This document shows, piece after piece, positions 17,682 to 25,281 of a stretch of 64,000 bases of DNA. A model generated the notes under the pieces. The model made no database searches. It worked only from the letters and a program-made list of their open reading frames with translations, and was not told the origin of the DNA. Numbering within the stretch: position 1 is the stretch's first letter; each line of letters opens with the position of its first letter. The DNA comes from Lactobacillus amylovorus DSM 20531 (lineage in GTDB: Bacteria; Bacillota; Bacilli; Lactobacillales; Lactobacillaceae). The translations under genes and the position numbers were made by a program. The stretch covers positions 1,426,001 to 1,490,000 of the forward strand of contig NZ_CP017706.1 in NCBI RefSeq assembly GCF_002706375.1, given 5' to 3'.

Positions 17682-18077
17682 AAGTTTATTAATAATGGAT
17701 GGAAATTACACAGTACTGCTTTACCCATTAAACAAGTAATTGAAACTCCCAGATCTGATCAAAGTAAGGTAAATACTGTTTTTGTATTAAATATAGATTC
17801 CTTTAAGGAGTTTAAGAAGGAATTTGCTAAAGCGAATATCGCTGATTCATACTGGGAAGATCCCAATAATTCATCATTCATGAAGTATGCTAATGCATAC
17901 GTAGCACAGCTCATTGCTCTTTATCAATTGGCTTTGGCCGAATATATCAAGGCTAATAAGGATACTCTTGATGAAATACAAGCGAAAATGAAAGATACGA
18001 TATTACATAACGCTATTGTGTGGGGTAACACTTCGAATGGGGCGGTGGGGCAAGAAAAATTGAGCGGCGGTGATTGA
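17682..18077 (+). pseudogene. C-terminal fragment of an unknown gene
   Basis: An open frame with no start codon of its own runs from after a TAG at 17679 to TGA at 18075-18077. It encodes about 131 residues (NNGWKLHSTALPIKQVIETP ... VFVLNIDSFKEFKKEF ... GNTSNGAVGQEKLSGGD). An internal ATG at 17880 has no ribosome site. A second, more degraded copy of the last part lies at 14190-14330. The parent family is not recognised. A good terminator (18107-18134) follows, as would be expected for the end of a real gene. Confidence 0.6.
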
Positions 18078-18106
18078 AACTAAGAAAATAGAAGAGAAGA
18101 TGAAGG

Positions 18107-18134
18107 AAGCATCCCTTGGAGGATGCTTTTTTGT
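18107..18134 (+). terminator. Rho-independent terminator
   Basis: The stem AAGCATCC-CTTGG-AGGATGCTT is followed by TTTTG. Confidence 0.85.
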
Positions 18135-18240
18135 TACTTTCATATTGCTGCTACATTTGTGCATATTGGTATAATTTAGATGTTGTGTTTCTAGAACTAT
18201 TGATTGACTCAGATGTAGATGTATAAGGATAAATAATAAA

Positions 18241-19047
18241 ATGGATAATTCTATGGTGAATTCAATTTGGAAAACTTTAAATACTAAATTAATTAAAATG
18301 AATTTTGCTAGTATAGTTTTTTCAATAGATATTATTCTTTGGCTTTTGAATATTAAATCATTAAAGTATTTAATCGATGGAAAAGCTTGGAGTGCTTTGT
18401 TAAAGCTAACACCAGAGATAATGATCAAGTTATATAGCTTACCTTTTTTGATAATCGCTTCTGTAATATGGTTAGTTCTAAAATATCTTTCTGAAGACAA
18501 AAATGCTGATAAGACTAAGGTAATAACGCCAGGACTAGTTTCTGTAGATGAAGGTCCAAAGATAATATTTAGAAATTACAATAAGGCTTATTTGTTTTTA
18601 TATAGAAACGTTTGGACAGTCCTAATTTTTTTACTAATCATGGGTAATAATTTCAATGAACTTACTATAAATAGAAATATAATTACCGCTAGTCTAATCA
18701 TATTAGTTATAAATATAAATAATCTAATTGATAATCTAAAAAAATATACATATGAAATGAAAGCTGATCCTTATCCTGTTAGCTTGGAAGAAGTTTCAGA
18801 AATGGGTGAAATAGATGGTACTGAAGTTTTCAAGACTTTAGCACAGAAAAAAGTAGGAGAAAAAGAATATAGAATTTTAAAAAATGTTTTTTATCATAGT
18901 AAATATTTTGGCAAGCCGAATGTAATTGAAAACAGATATTTTGTTGTACGTGTAGAACACTCACTAATAAATGTTGTTAATCGATCTAATAATTGGGACG
19001 AGATTAGGTTTAGCTATGAGCAATTAATTTCTGACAAAGGAAAATAA
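18241..19047 (+). CDS. Uncharacterised membrane protein upstream of SIR2-HerA
   Basis: This 268-residue protein has about four hydrophobic segments in two pairs (residues ~22-40, ~62-82, ~122-140, ~147-165) and a soluble C-terminal third (YPVSLEEVSEMGEIDGTEVF ... NRYFVVRVEHSLINVVNRSN). I do not recognise the family. It lies 57 bases before the interrupted start of the SIR2 gene and on the same strand, so it could have been the first gene of the same transcript. A promoter-like TTGGTATAATTTAGATG at about 18168, shared with two other sites in the window, precedes it. Confidence 0.6.
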   Translation: MDNSMVNSIWKTLNTKLIKMNFASIVFSIDIILWLLNIKSLKYLIDGKAWSALLKLTPEIMIKLYSLPFLIIASVIWLVLKYLSEDKNADKTKVITPGLVSVDEGPKIIFRNYNKAYLFLYRNVWTVLIFLLIMGNNFNELTINRNIITASLIILVININNLIDNLKKYTYEMKADPYPVSLEEVSEMGEIDGTEVFKTLAQKKVGEKEYRILKNVFYHSKYFGKPNVIENRYFVVRVEHSLINVVNRSNNWDEIRFSYEQLISDKGK

Positions 19048-19104
19048 AAGTATATTTAAGGGCTGGTATAGTTTATAGGAATAATTAGTTAAAGGAAAAT
19101 AATG

Positions 19105-19152
19105 ATGAGTGATTATAAAAATATATTCGCCGATTGTAAAATCAAATTGAAC
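19105..19152 (+). pseudogene. 5' fragment of the SIR2 gene, severed by IS30
   Basis: AAAGGA precedes ATG codons at 19102 and 19105. The frame MSDYKNI runs to 19125 and then enters the IS30 end, stopping at 19152. Removing the element and one copy of the 9-bp duplication joins MSDYKNI in frame to LFFNKNKRYLEL at 20321. This is therefore the real start of the gene at 20321-21556. Confidence 0.85.
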
Positions 19153-20311
19153 ACTTTAGAAAAATAAAAAGTCCATTTGGACCTGTTTGATAGAATGTTA
19201 ATAATCACAAAAACATCTATTGGAGGTCACAAATGGACTCTTTACATTCTATCATGCCTAAGCACCAAAAGGGAAAGCATTTATCATTTGAGCAACGGGT
19301 TGTTATTCAAACCCGTATTAAAGACGGTTTCTCTCTTAGGGCTATTGCTCGTGAGCTTGATTGCTCTCCTTCTACTATCAGTTATGAGGTTAAACGTGGT
19401 ACTGTTTTGCTTTATCATGGTAAGAAAAAACGCTATAAGGCACAACAAGGTGATAAAGCTTACCAAATACATCGTAAGAATTGCGGTCGTAAATCAGATT
19501 TCTTAAAGAAATTTGACTTTATCAAATACGTTAATAAGCATTTCTGCGAAGATGGCTGGTCTCTTGATGTATGTGCCAATCGCTGCTTAGCTTTAGGAGA
19601 ATTTTCTCGTGATCAGGTAGTTTGCACTAGAACCTTGTACAACTATGTAGATCAATGCTTAATGGGTATGAGAAATTCTGATTTGCCAGAAAAGTTAAAG
19701 CGCAATACTAAAATACATCGCATTCGTAAAAATAAGAAAAAGCTTGGCCGAAGTATTGAAGAACGTCCCAAGGAGATCAATGATCGTAAGGAATTTGGCC
19801 ACTGGGAATGCGATTTAGTCTTAGGACATAAAACTAAGGATGATCAAGTACTGCTAACTTTGTCTGAACGAATGAGCCGTGAATTTTTAATCTTGCGTAT
19901 TCCTGATAAGACAGCCGCCAGTGTGATGACTGCTTTTCAGGCTCTGCGCAAACAGTATAGTGAACATTGGAATGACATCTTTAAGACAATTACAACTGAT
20001 AATGGATCAGAGTTTGCGGATTTATCCAATCTGGAGACAGTTTCAAAAACCCTGGTTTACTATGCTCATCCATATACTTCTTGTGATAAAGGCACTGTTG
20101 AAAGACACAATGGCCTTATTCGCAGATTTATTCCCAAAGGTGATTACATCAATAACTATTCTCTTCAAGATATCATTAATATTGAAACCTGGTGCAATTC
20201 ACTACCAAGAAAGATCTTGGCATATCATACTCCAGATGAAATCTTTGAGAAAGAATTAGATCATATCTATCAAGCAGTATAAATGTTCAATTTATTATTG
20301 CAATTTACGAT
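19126..20311 (+). mobile_element. IS30-family insertion sequence, copy B, with 9-bp target duplication
   Basis: The element runs from TTCGCCGATTG to CAATTTACGAT. It is flanked by the exact direct repeat AAAAATATA (19117-19125 and 20312-20320). Ends and size match copy A (250-1440), which lies in the opposite orientation 18 kb away. Confidence 0.92.
19233..20282 (+). CDS. IS30-family transposase (copy B)
   Basis: This is a 349-residue transposase with the same architecture as copy A. It has the helix-turn-helix LSFEQRVVIQTRIKDGFSLR, DDE residues in FGHWECDLVLG, TTDNGSEFADL and KGTVERHNGLIRRF, and the start preceded by GGAGG. The gene is intact. Codon choices differ from copy A at many third positions, so the two copies arrived or diverged separately. 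Confidence 0.94.
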   Translation: MDSLHSIMPKHQKGKHLSFEQRVVIQTRIKDGFSLRAIARELDCSPSTISYEVKRGTVLLYHGKKKRYKAQQGDKAYQIHRKNCGRKSDFLKKFDFIKYVNKHFCEDGWSLDVCANRCLALGEFSRDQVVCTRTLYNYVDQCLMGMRNSDLPEKLKRNTKIHRIRKNKKKLGRSIEERPKEINDRKEFGHWECDLVLGHKTKDDQVLLTLSERMSREFLILRIPDKTAASVMTAFQALRKQYSEHWNDIFKTITTDNGSEFADLSNLETVSKTLVYYAHPYTSCDKGTVERHNGLIRRFIPKGDYINNYSLQDIINIETWCNSLPRKILAYHTPDEIFEKELDHIYQAV

Positions 20312-20320
20312 AAAAATATA

Positions 20321-21556
20321 TTGTTCTTTAATAAGAATAAGCGTTATTTAGAATTAACAGAAAAAGATGAGATAAAGGATTTTTTAAATACTCATATAGC
20401 AGAGTATGATTCAGAAATAGATTTGGACAAAACTAGTGTTGAAGACTTACGTAGAGTCTATTCTAATTTCGTTAAAAGCAATGTTACTAATTTTATACCA
20501 AATAGAATTGACAATATTGTACTATTTTTAGGTGCGGGAGCATCGGTTGTAAGTGGTAATCCTTCTTACGGAAAGACGATGAAAGATCTAAATAAAAAAT
20601 GTTTCTCTGCAATAAAAGATAAGAGCTATTGGAAAGGCTGGGATGTAAAAAAGTTAGAAAATATATTACATTTACCACTAAAAGCAGCTCAGGATATTGA
20701 TCTAGAGAAATTAATATCTTATATGAATTTATATATTAAGTTAAATTTTAAAGAAAAACCAAATCATAATTCTACGTTTTATAGAATTAAAGAGATAAGA
20801 GATCAAATTTATGAGACCATCAAAGTTAATGTTAGTTATAACTATGATAATACTAAGATGAATCATATAGCTGTGATTAATGATCTTAATGATAGACTAT
20901 CACATGAATCCAAATTAAATATTATAACTACTAATTATGATTTAATGGTTGAAGAGGCTGCTGCACTAGATGGATATACAATCTTTGATGGATTTACTTT
21001 TGAACGTAATCCTATTTTTGATGCAGATATGTTTAATTGGAATTTAGTAAAATCAGTGCCTAACTTAAATACCAAAGAAAACATTTATAGAAAAAAAGTT
21101 ATGAATTTGTTGAAAATACATGGCTCAATTGATTGGTTTAGAGGTGATGATCAAAAGATTCATAGAGGGATGGCTAGTGACAAAAAGCCGATAATGATTT
21201 TTCCAAGTTCTGATAAATATATGCAAAGTTACGAAGATCCATACTTTGAATTATTTACAGAATTTCAGTCTTTACTTAGACGTTCTAATACTTTATTAAT
21301 TACTTCTGGTTTTAGTTTTTCAGATAATCACATTGCTCAAATGATAATGGATGCTCTTAGAAATAATGAGTCTCTAAGATGTTTGGTAACGGATTATGAT
21401 ATTGGAAAAATAAAGGATAGGGAGACATATTATAAAGAGAAAGAAAATGATAATTGGAAGAAATTGAGAGAAATGGCAAGTAATACTAAATCTATAGTCT
21501 TCTTAAAAGCAACAATGAATGATAAGGAACATGGATTAGATTATTATTTAGGGTAA
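20321..21556 (+). pseudogene. SIR2-family NADase-type defence protein, 5' end displaced by IS30
   Basis: The remaining frame encodes about 411 residues of a SIR2-domain protein. Motifs are VLFLGAGASVVSGNPSYGK near residue 68 (NAD-binding loop), NIITTNYDLMVEEAA near 205 and LLKIHGSIDWFRG near 265 (catalytic His). In defence systems such domains destroy NAD+ when phage is sensed. HerA starts four bases after its stop, giving the two-gene SIR2-HerA arrangement. The first usable codon here is TTG at 20321 without a ribosome site. The true start lies upstream of the IS30 at 19105, so expression is probably weak or absent. Otherwise the frame is undamaged, which implies a recent insertion. Confidence 0.88.
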
Positions 21557-21560
21557 CAAT

Positions 21561-23219
21561 ATGAGTCTTATAGATAACTTTTTTCACAATAAATTGAACG
21601 ATAAAGCTGAAGAAAAAAATAATTTTTATTTAGGTAAGGTTTCTTCTGTATATGGTTCAACTTTTACTTTTCAAACTGAGAATATGGATCTAATTAAGTA
21701 CAGATTTAATGAGGAAAGTGTATTTATTCCAGGTACTATAAATTATTTTGTATTAGTTGAAAGTGACCAAGGAGTATTTATTGGACAAGTTTATAAATCA
21801 GAAATAAAAAATAATGGTTCTGTACATTCGGCGTTACTTAATGAGGCTGTTAATGATATATATCCACAAATTTATGTGAAAATTTTGGGAATATATAATA
21901 AGCAGAATTTTAAATTACCTGGATTAAAAAATGTAGATATTGAAGATAAGGTATATATAGCACCTAAACAAGCTACCAAGTTGTTGGTAAAATCTTTGGA
22001 ATTAGTTAAAGAGGGTAATGGAAACGCTAGAAAAATAATAAAAAATTTTGCTAAAGTCAGACTTAATAATTCTTCAAGCAGTATGTTAAGTATGCAAGCT
22101 GATAATCTATTTGATCATCATTTAATGATTGTGGGGGCAACTAATTCTGGAAAATCTACCACGTCGTTGTCGATTTTAGATAGATTGCATTCAGAAAAAG
22201 GGAAGATATTGATTATAGATCCTACTGGTGAATATGAAGATTCCTTCGATAAAAATAAAGATAAATTTATTAAAGTTACGTTAGGCAAAGATGTTGCTTT
22301 TAATAGTGGAAGTATACATAACAATGAGTGGAAAATGATATTTAAACCTAATCATAATACTCAAGAAGCAACATTATTTGAAGCAATTAAAGAATTAAAA
22401 TATCAAAGAAATCATACTGGAAAAGACGAATGCTTTGATCCACAAGGAAAAACGATAGAAGAAATAGCAAATATCTTAGATGATATTGATAGTGATAATG
22501 TGGATTTTGATGTTTCATTATTGTCAAAGCAGATAGTGAATAGTTCTGTGCAAATAGATAAGTATAAAAAGACGTATGTAAAAAATGGCTTTTCTCTAAG
22601 TAGCAATGAATGGTTAATAAAAAGGGTACGTAATGTTTTGAATAATACCAGTTTTAGTGACTTTTTTGATATAAATAAGAATAGGAAAAATATATTTGAT
22701 GTAATTGATAAAAAGTTTATATCTAGCGATAAAAGCCTATATATAAATGCAAAGTCAGTAGATGTTGCTGATGATTTTGGAAAAATGATGATAAATATAA
22801 TATGTGGTCATCTTTTGGATGTAGACAAAGATGATATAAAAAATAGACCGTTTGTTTTATTTATTGATGAAGTACATAGATATACTTTCAGTAGTGATGA
22901 AAATCAGGATAATTCAAGCTTAGTTAATATAGCTCGTGAGGGAAGAAAACTAGGTATTTTCTTATTTTTAACAACTCAAAGTCCTAAAGACGTTCCAGAA
23001 ATATTGTTAAATCAAATAGGAACCTTAATAATTCATAGATTAACAGGTTACAAAGATATTGAGACAGTTAAAAATTACCTGAATTTTGATATGATTAATT
23101 ATCTTCCTAATTTAAATAGAGGTGAAGCAATTATAACTAGTTTGAACTTACTACAAAATTTATATATTAAGTCGATTCCTTCAAATAGAATACAAAAAAA
23201 CGATACTCCTATTTTGTAA
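21561..23219 (+). CDS. HerA-type hexameric ATPase of a SIR2-HerA defence pair
   Basis: This 552-residue protein has an N-terminal beta-barrel region (HAS-barrel-like, ~20-100). A HerA/FtsK-type ATPase core follows: Walker A VGATNSGKST near residue 192, ILIIDPTGEYEDSF, Walker B RPFVLFIDEVHRYTF near 430, and TTQSPKDVPEILLNQIG near 473 with an arginine-containing C-terminal segment. HerA proteins form hexameric DNA translocases. In SIR2-HerA systems they assemble with the SIR2 NADase. The gene is intact although its partner is interrupted. A terminator follows. Confidence 0.9.
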   Translation: MSLIDNFFHNKLNDKAEEKNNFYLGKVSSVYGSTFTFQTENMDLIKYRFNEESVFIPGTINYFVLVESDQGVFIGQVYKSEIKNNGSVHSALLNEAVNDIYPQIYVKILGIYNKQNFKLPGLKNVDIEDKVYIAPKQATKLLVKSLELVKEGNGNARKIIKNFAKVRLNNSSSSMLSMQADNLFDHHLMIVGATNSGKSTTSLSILDRLHSEKGKILIIDPTGEYEDSFDKNKDKFIKVTLGKDVAFNSGSIHNNEWKMIFKPNHNTQEATLFEAIKELKYQRNHTGKDECFDPQGKTIEEIANILDDIDSDNVDFDVSLLSKQIVNSSVQIDKYKKTYVKNGFSLSSNEWLIKRVRNVLNNTSFSDFFDINKNRKNIFDVIDKKFISSDKSLYINAKSVDVADDFGKMMINIICGHLLDVDKDDIKNRPFVLFIDEVHRYTFSSDENQDNSSLVNIAREGRKLGIFLFLTTQSPKDVPEILLNQIGTLIIHRLTGYKDIETVKNYLNFDMINYLPNLNRGEAIITSLNLLQNLYIKSIPSNRIQKNDTPIL

Positions 23220-23232
23220 ATGAATTAAATAA

Positions 23233-23260
23233 AAAACATCCTTTTAGGGATGTCGCTTTT
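23233..23260 (+). terminator. Terminator of the SIR2-HerA transcript
   Basis: The stem ACATCC-TTTTA-GGGATGT is followed by CGCTTTTAT, 14 bases past the HerA stop. Confidence 0.7.
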
Positions 23261-23313
23261 ATAAATGAAAATGAATATATATTATCTTAGGATCAAAATG
23301 TAGAGAAGAAAAA

Positions 23314-23477
23314 ATGCTATGTTATAATGACATTACAATATAGCATAAAATAAGCACAATATAAAAGAGAGACATACTGCCATATATCTCTCAATGTAGT
23401 GTAAAAAATGGAGTGCTGTTATTACTGAAAGCTTACTATCTTATTTTGTGATTGAGAGTAAGCTTTTATTTTTTTGA
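23314..23477 (+). ncRNA. Candidate RNA convergent with the small hydrophobic protein gene
   Basis: TATAAT at 23323-23328 lies inside the inverted repeat ATGCTAT (23314-23320)/ATAGCAT (23340-23346). About 100 bases later a strong terminator, AAAGCTTACT...AGTAAGCTTT plus T-run (23428-23473), ends the transcript. No coding frame is visible. The terminator stem overlaps the last codon of the convergent small gene at 23466-23642, so the two RNAs would overlap tail to tail as in Fst/RNAII-type type I toxin-antitoxin loci. The -35 box is weak. Confidence 0.45.
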
Positions 23478-23642
23478 CCTGAATAATTTCTTCAGTCGCT
23501 TTTTCAATTTGATTACTAACTCAATAAGGGCTGACAATGAACTGATTACCTTTTTCAATGCTCTGATGACCTGATTTAATTGATACAGCAGACAAGTTAA
23601 AGCTGCCATAACGATGATTAGCAAGTAAACTAATTCAAGCAT
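23466..23642 (-). CDS. Small hydrophobic-basic protein, possible type I toxin-like peptide
   Basis: These 58 residues open with a single hydrophobic segment, MLELVYLLIIVMAALTCLLY. An amphipathic stretch and a strongly basic tail (KLKKRLKKLFRSKK) follow. The start at 23642 has AAAGGAG eight to nine bases upstream; the longer open frame beginning at 23738 has no such site. A TM segment followed by a charged tail fits small membrane toxins, and a convergent RNA with a strong terminator overlaps its 3' end. I cannot assign it to a named toxin family from memory. It could also be a small membrane protein or a holin-like peptide. Confidence 0.5.
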   Translation of the reverse strand: MLELVYLLIIVMAALTCLLYQLNQVIRALKKVISSLSALIELVIKLKKRLKKLFRSKK

Positions 23643-23993
23643 CTGTGGAGGCTCCTTTCGTTGGATTTCTCTCATAAAAAGGTCCTTCTTTCTATTGAAA
23701 AAAGTACTCCATTTCTTTGCAGGAAAATATTTTAGCAAATGTATATTAAAAGTAAAAATTTAAGCTAATAATGTATCTTGTTATTTAAAATAGACCTTAC
23801 TTTGAATTTAAATCCTTGATATTATGCAATTGATAGTAAATGTATTTATTATAGCAGCCTATTTCTATCTGAATATAGATTTAGTGTGTTATTTAAAAAC
23901 GGCGCCTGTTTTAAGCTCATGACATATTTTTAATTCTCCGTACCAACTCAATCAGGTTTATACTAAAAAATGAGTAGTAATAAGGAGAAAAAC

Positions 23994-24494
23994 ATGAAGA
24001 TCAAAAGAATTTTAGCTTTTTTGGCAGGGATGTTAATTGCTATTTCAGCAGTTTGGATAACTAATCAACCTGAGCAAGTAAGTGCATCTGTTTTTCAAAA
24101 GACCGCAGTGCCTAAGAAGTTCTGCGGCACTTGGTATAGATATTGGGGTAATGGAAAAGTTAAGCCATTCAAGATTACACGTACCGAAATCAATTTAGAC
24201 GGCTGTGCTGACGGCAAGGGAGGAGTCTACAAATATACTAAACGGGCATATAATGCCAAAAGCGGTAGTTCGCACCTATTAATTAAGACTAAGGGCAATA
24301 GAATGTGGATATGTAGCCCACACGGCCAGACGTCAGCTGCGTATGTCACCGGCGACCGTAAAAAGCTCTATGTGGTTGTCGATACTTGGGTAGATACGTA
24401 TTTTAAGAGCAAATCCGCAGCCAGAAAAAACTATAAAGCCGATAGAAGCATGAGCAGGAGAAATCAGCTTTCTAAGTTGGTGTGGGGTAATTAG
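23994..24494 (+). CDS. Secreted hypothetical protein
   Basis: The protein has 166 residues with a clear signal peptide (MKIKRILAFLAGMLIAISAV...VSA-SV, cleavage likely after residue ~32). The mature part (KKFCGTWYRYWGNGKVKPFK ... SSHLLIKTKGNRMWICSPHG) is rich in Lys, Arg, Gly and Trp with three Cys. This is a pattern common among small exported lactobacillus proteins of unknown role. The ATG at 23994 is used because AAGGAG precedes it; an upstream ATG at 23970 lies ahead of that site. GC content is higher here than in the neighbouring genes. The candidate sRNA at 24524 follows. Confidence 0.75.
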   Translation: MKIKRILAFLAGMLIAISAVWITNQPEQVSASVFQKTAVPKKFCGTWYRYWGNGKVKPFKITRTEINLDGCADGKGGVYKYTKRAYNAKSGSSHLLIKTKGNRMWICSPHGQTSAAYVTGDRKKLYVVVDTWVDTYFKSKSAARKNYKADRSMSRRNQLSKLVWGN

Positions 24495-24523
24495 TTGAGG
24501 AAGCTGCACCGCCTGTTAAACAA

Positions 24524-24640
24524 TTGAGGCAACAACTCAGCTGTGACATAATATAAGCAATGGGAGAAAAGCTCCTTTATAAAATTTACGCGGGACAATG
24601 GTCTCTTGGCACTCATTTTTTGGATGAGTGTCTTTTTTGT
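24524..24640 (+). ncRNA. Candidate small RNA with its own promoter and terminator
   Basis: A promoter TTGAGG (24524-24529), 17 bases, CATAAT (24547-24552) is followed about 55 bases later by a strong terminator, CACTCAT-N6-ATGAGTG plus TCTTTTTT (24610-24637). The predicted transcript is about 80 nt and contains no convincing reading frame. It stands alone between the secreted protein and the hicA remnant. Confidence 0.5.
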
Positions 24641-24767
24641 TTGGGATGTATTTTATTTAAATTTATTTTCGAACATATATTCCCTTAATTAAAATTAGGG
24701 TAATACTTATATTATTAATTTTTAGATATAAATTGGATGTATGAATTGGATATTATAATTTAAGGAT

Positions 24768-25021
24768 ATGAGTAGAATCGATAAATTAAAAGTAAAAATA
24801 AATGATCCAACTAAGGATTTTACATTTGATGAAGCAAAAATATTAATGAATCATTTTAATTTCAAGTTGACAAATAAAGGACGAAGTAGTGGCTCTCGTG
24901 TGCAATTCAACGTGGCGATGTTAAAACTGATTTACACAAACCACACCCTCGAAATACTCTTAAAGCATATCAAATAAGAGACTTGAAAGAGGGGCTAAAG
25001 AAAGCAGAGATCAGATTATGA
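24768..25021 (+). pseudogene. hicA: HicA mRNA-interferase toxin, frameshifted
   Basis: The first frame gives MSRIDKLKVKINDPTKDFTF ... GRSSGSRVQF. The sequence then continues only in another frame as RGDVKTDLHKPHPRNTLKAY and KKAEIRL, which carries the HicA catalytic-His region (LHKPHP). The frame changes near 24910. In the restored frame the stop TGA at 25019-25021 overlaps the hicB ATG at 25018 (ATGA), as in intact hicAB operons, which supports a single-base loss. In the first frame translation ends at 24977 after 69 residues, before the catalytic His, so the toxin is dead. Confidence 0.85.
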
Positions 25022-25275
25022 GTTTACTCGAATACAAAGGATATAGAGGGACAATTGAAACAGAAGACGATATTTTATTTGGTCATGTTTTAGGTTTGAA
25101 AAATACAATTATTTCTTATGAAGGAAATAATATTGAGAAATTAAAAGCTGACTTTAAAAATGGAATAGATGACTATTTAGAAAATTGTAGTATAAATGGT
25201 GAAAAGCCAGAAAAAGTAAATAATAAATTAGCTAAATCTGAATGGAATGATATTTTTTCTGTAGGTTCAGCGTAA
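25018..25275 (+). CDS. hicB: HicB antitoxin, C-terminally truncated
   Basis: These 85 residues start with a normal HicB partial RNase-H-like domain (LLEYKGYRGTIETEDDILFG, SYEGNNIEKLKADFKNGIDDYLENC). HicB proteins are usually ~110-130 residues with a ribbon-helix-helix or helix-turn-helix end. Here the sequence after GEKPEKVNNK is unrelated and stops at residue 85. The downstream frame runs straight into a PTS-regulator fragment, so a deletion probably fused the two. It likely cannot bind its operator. Confidence 0.75.
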   Translation: MSLLEYKGYRGTIETEDDILFGHVLGLKNTIISYEGNNIEKLKADFKNGIDDYLENCSINGEKPEKVNNKLAKSEWNDIFSVGSA

Positions 25276-25281
25276 TATATT

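Noticed and set aside
23643..23738. Longer 90-residue version of the small hydrophobic protein
   Set aside because: The ribosome site AAAGGAG lies just before the internal ATG at 23642 and none precedes the upstream start.
24600..24625. TTGGCAC near 24606 as a second sigma-54 promoter
   Set aside because: The GC doublet of the -12 element is missing at the required ten-base spacing; the bases belong to a terminator stem.
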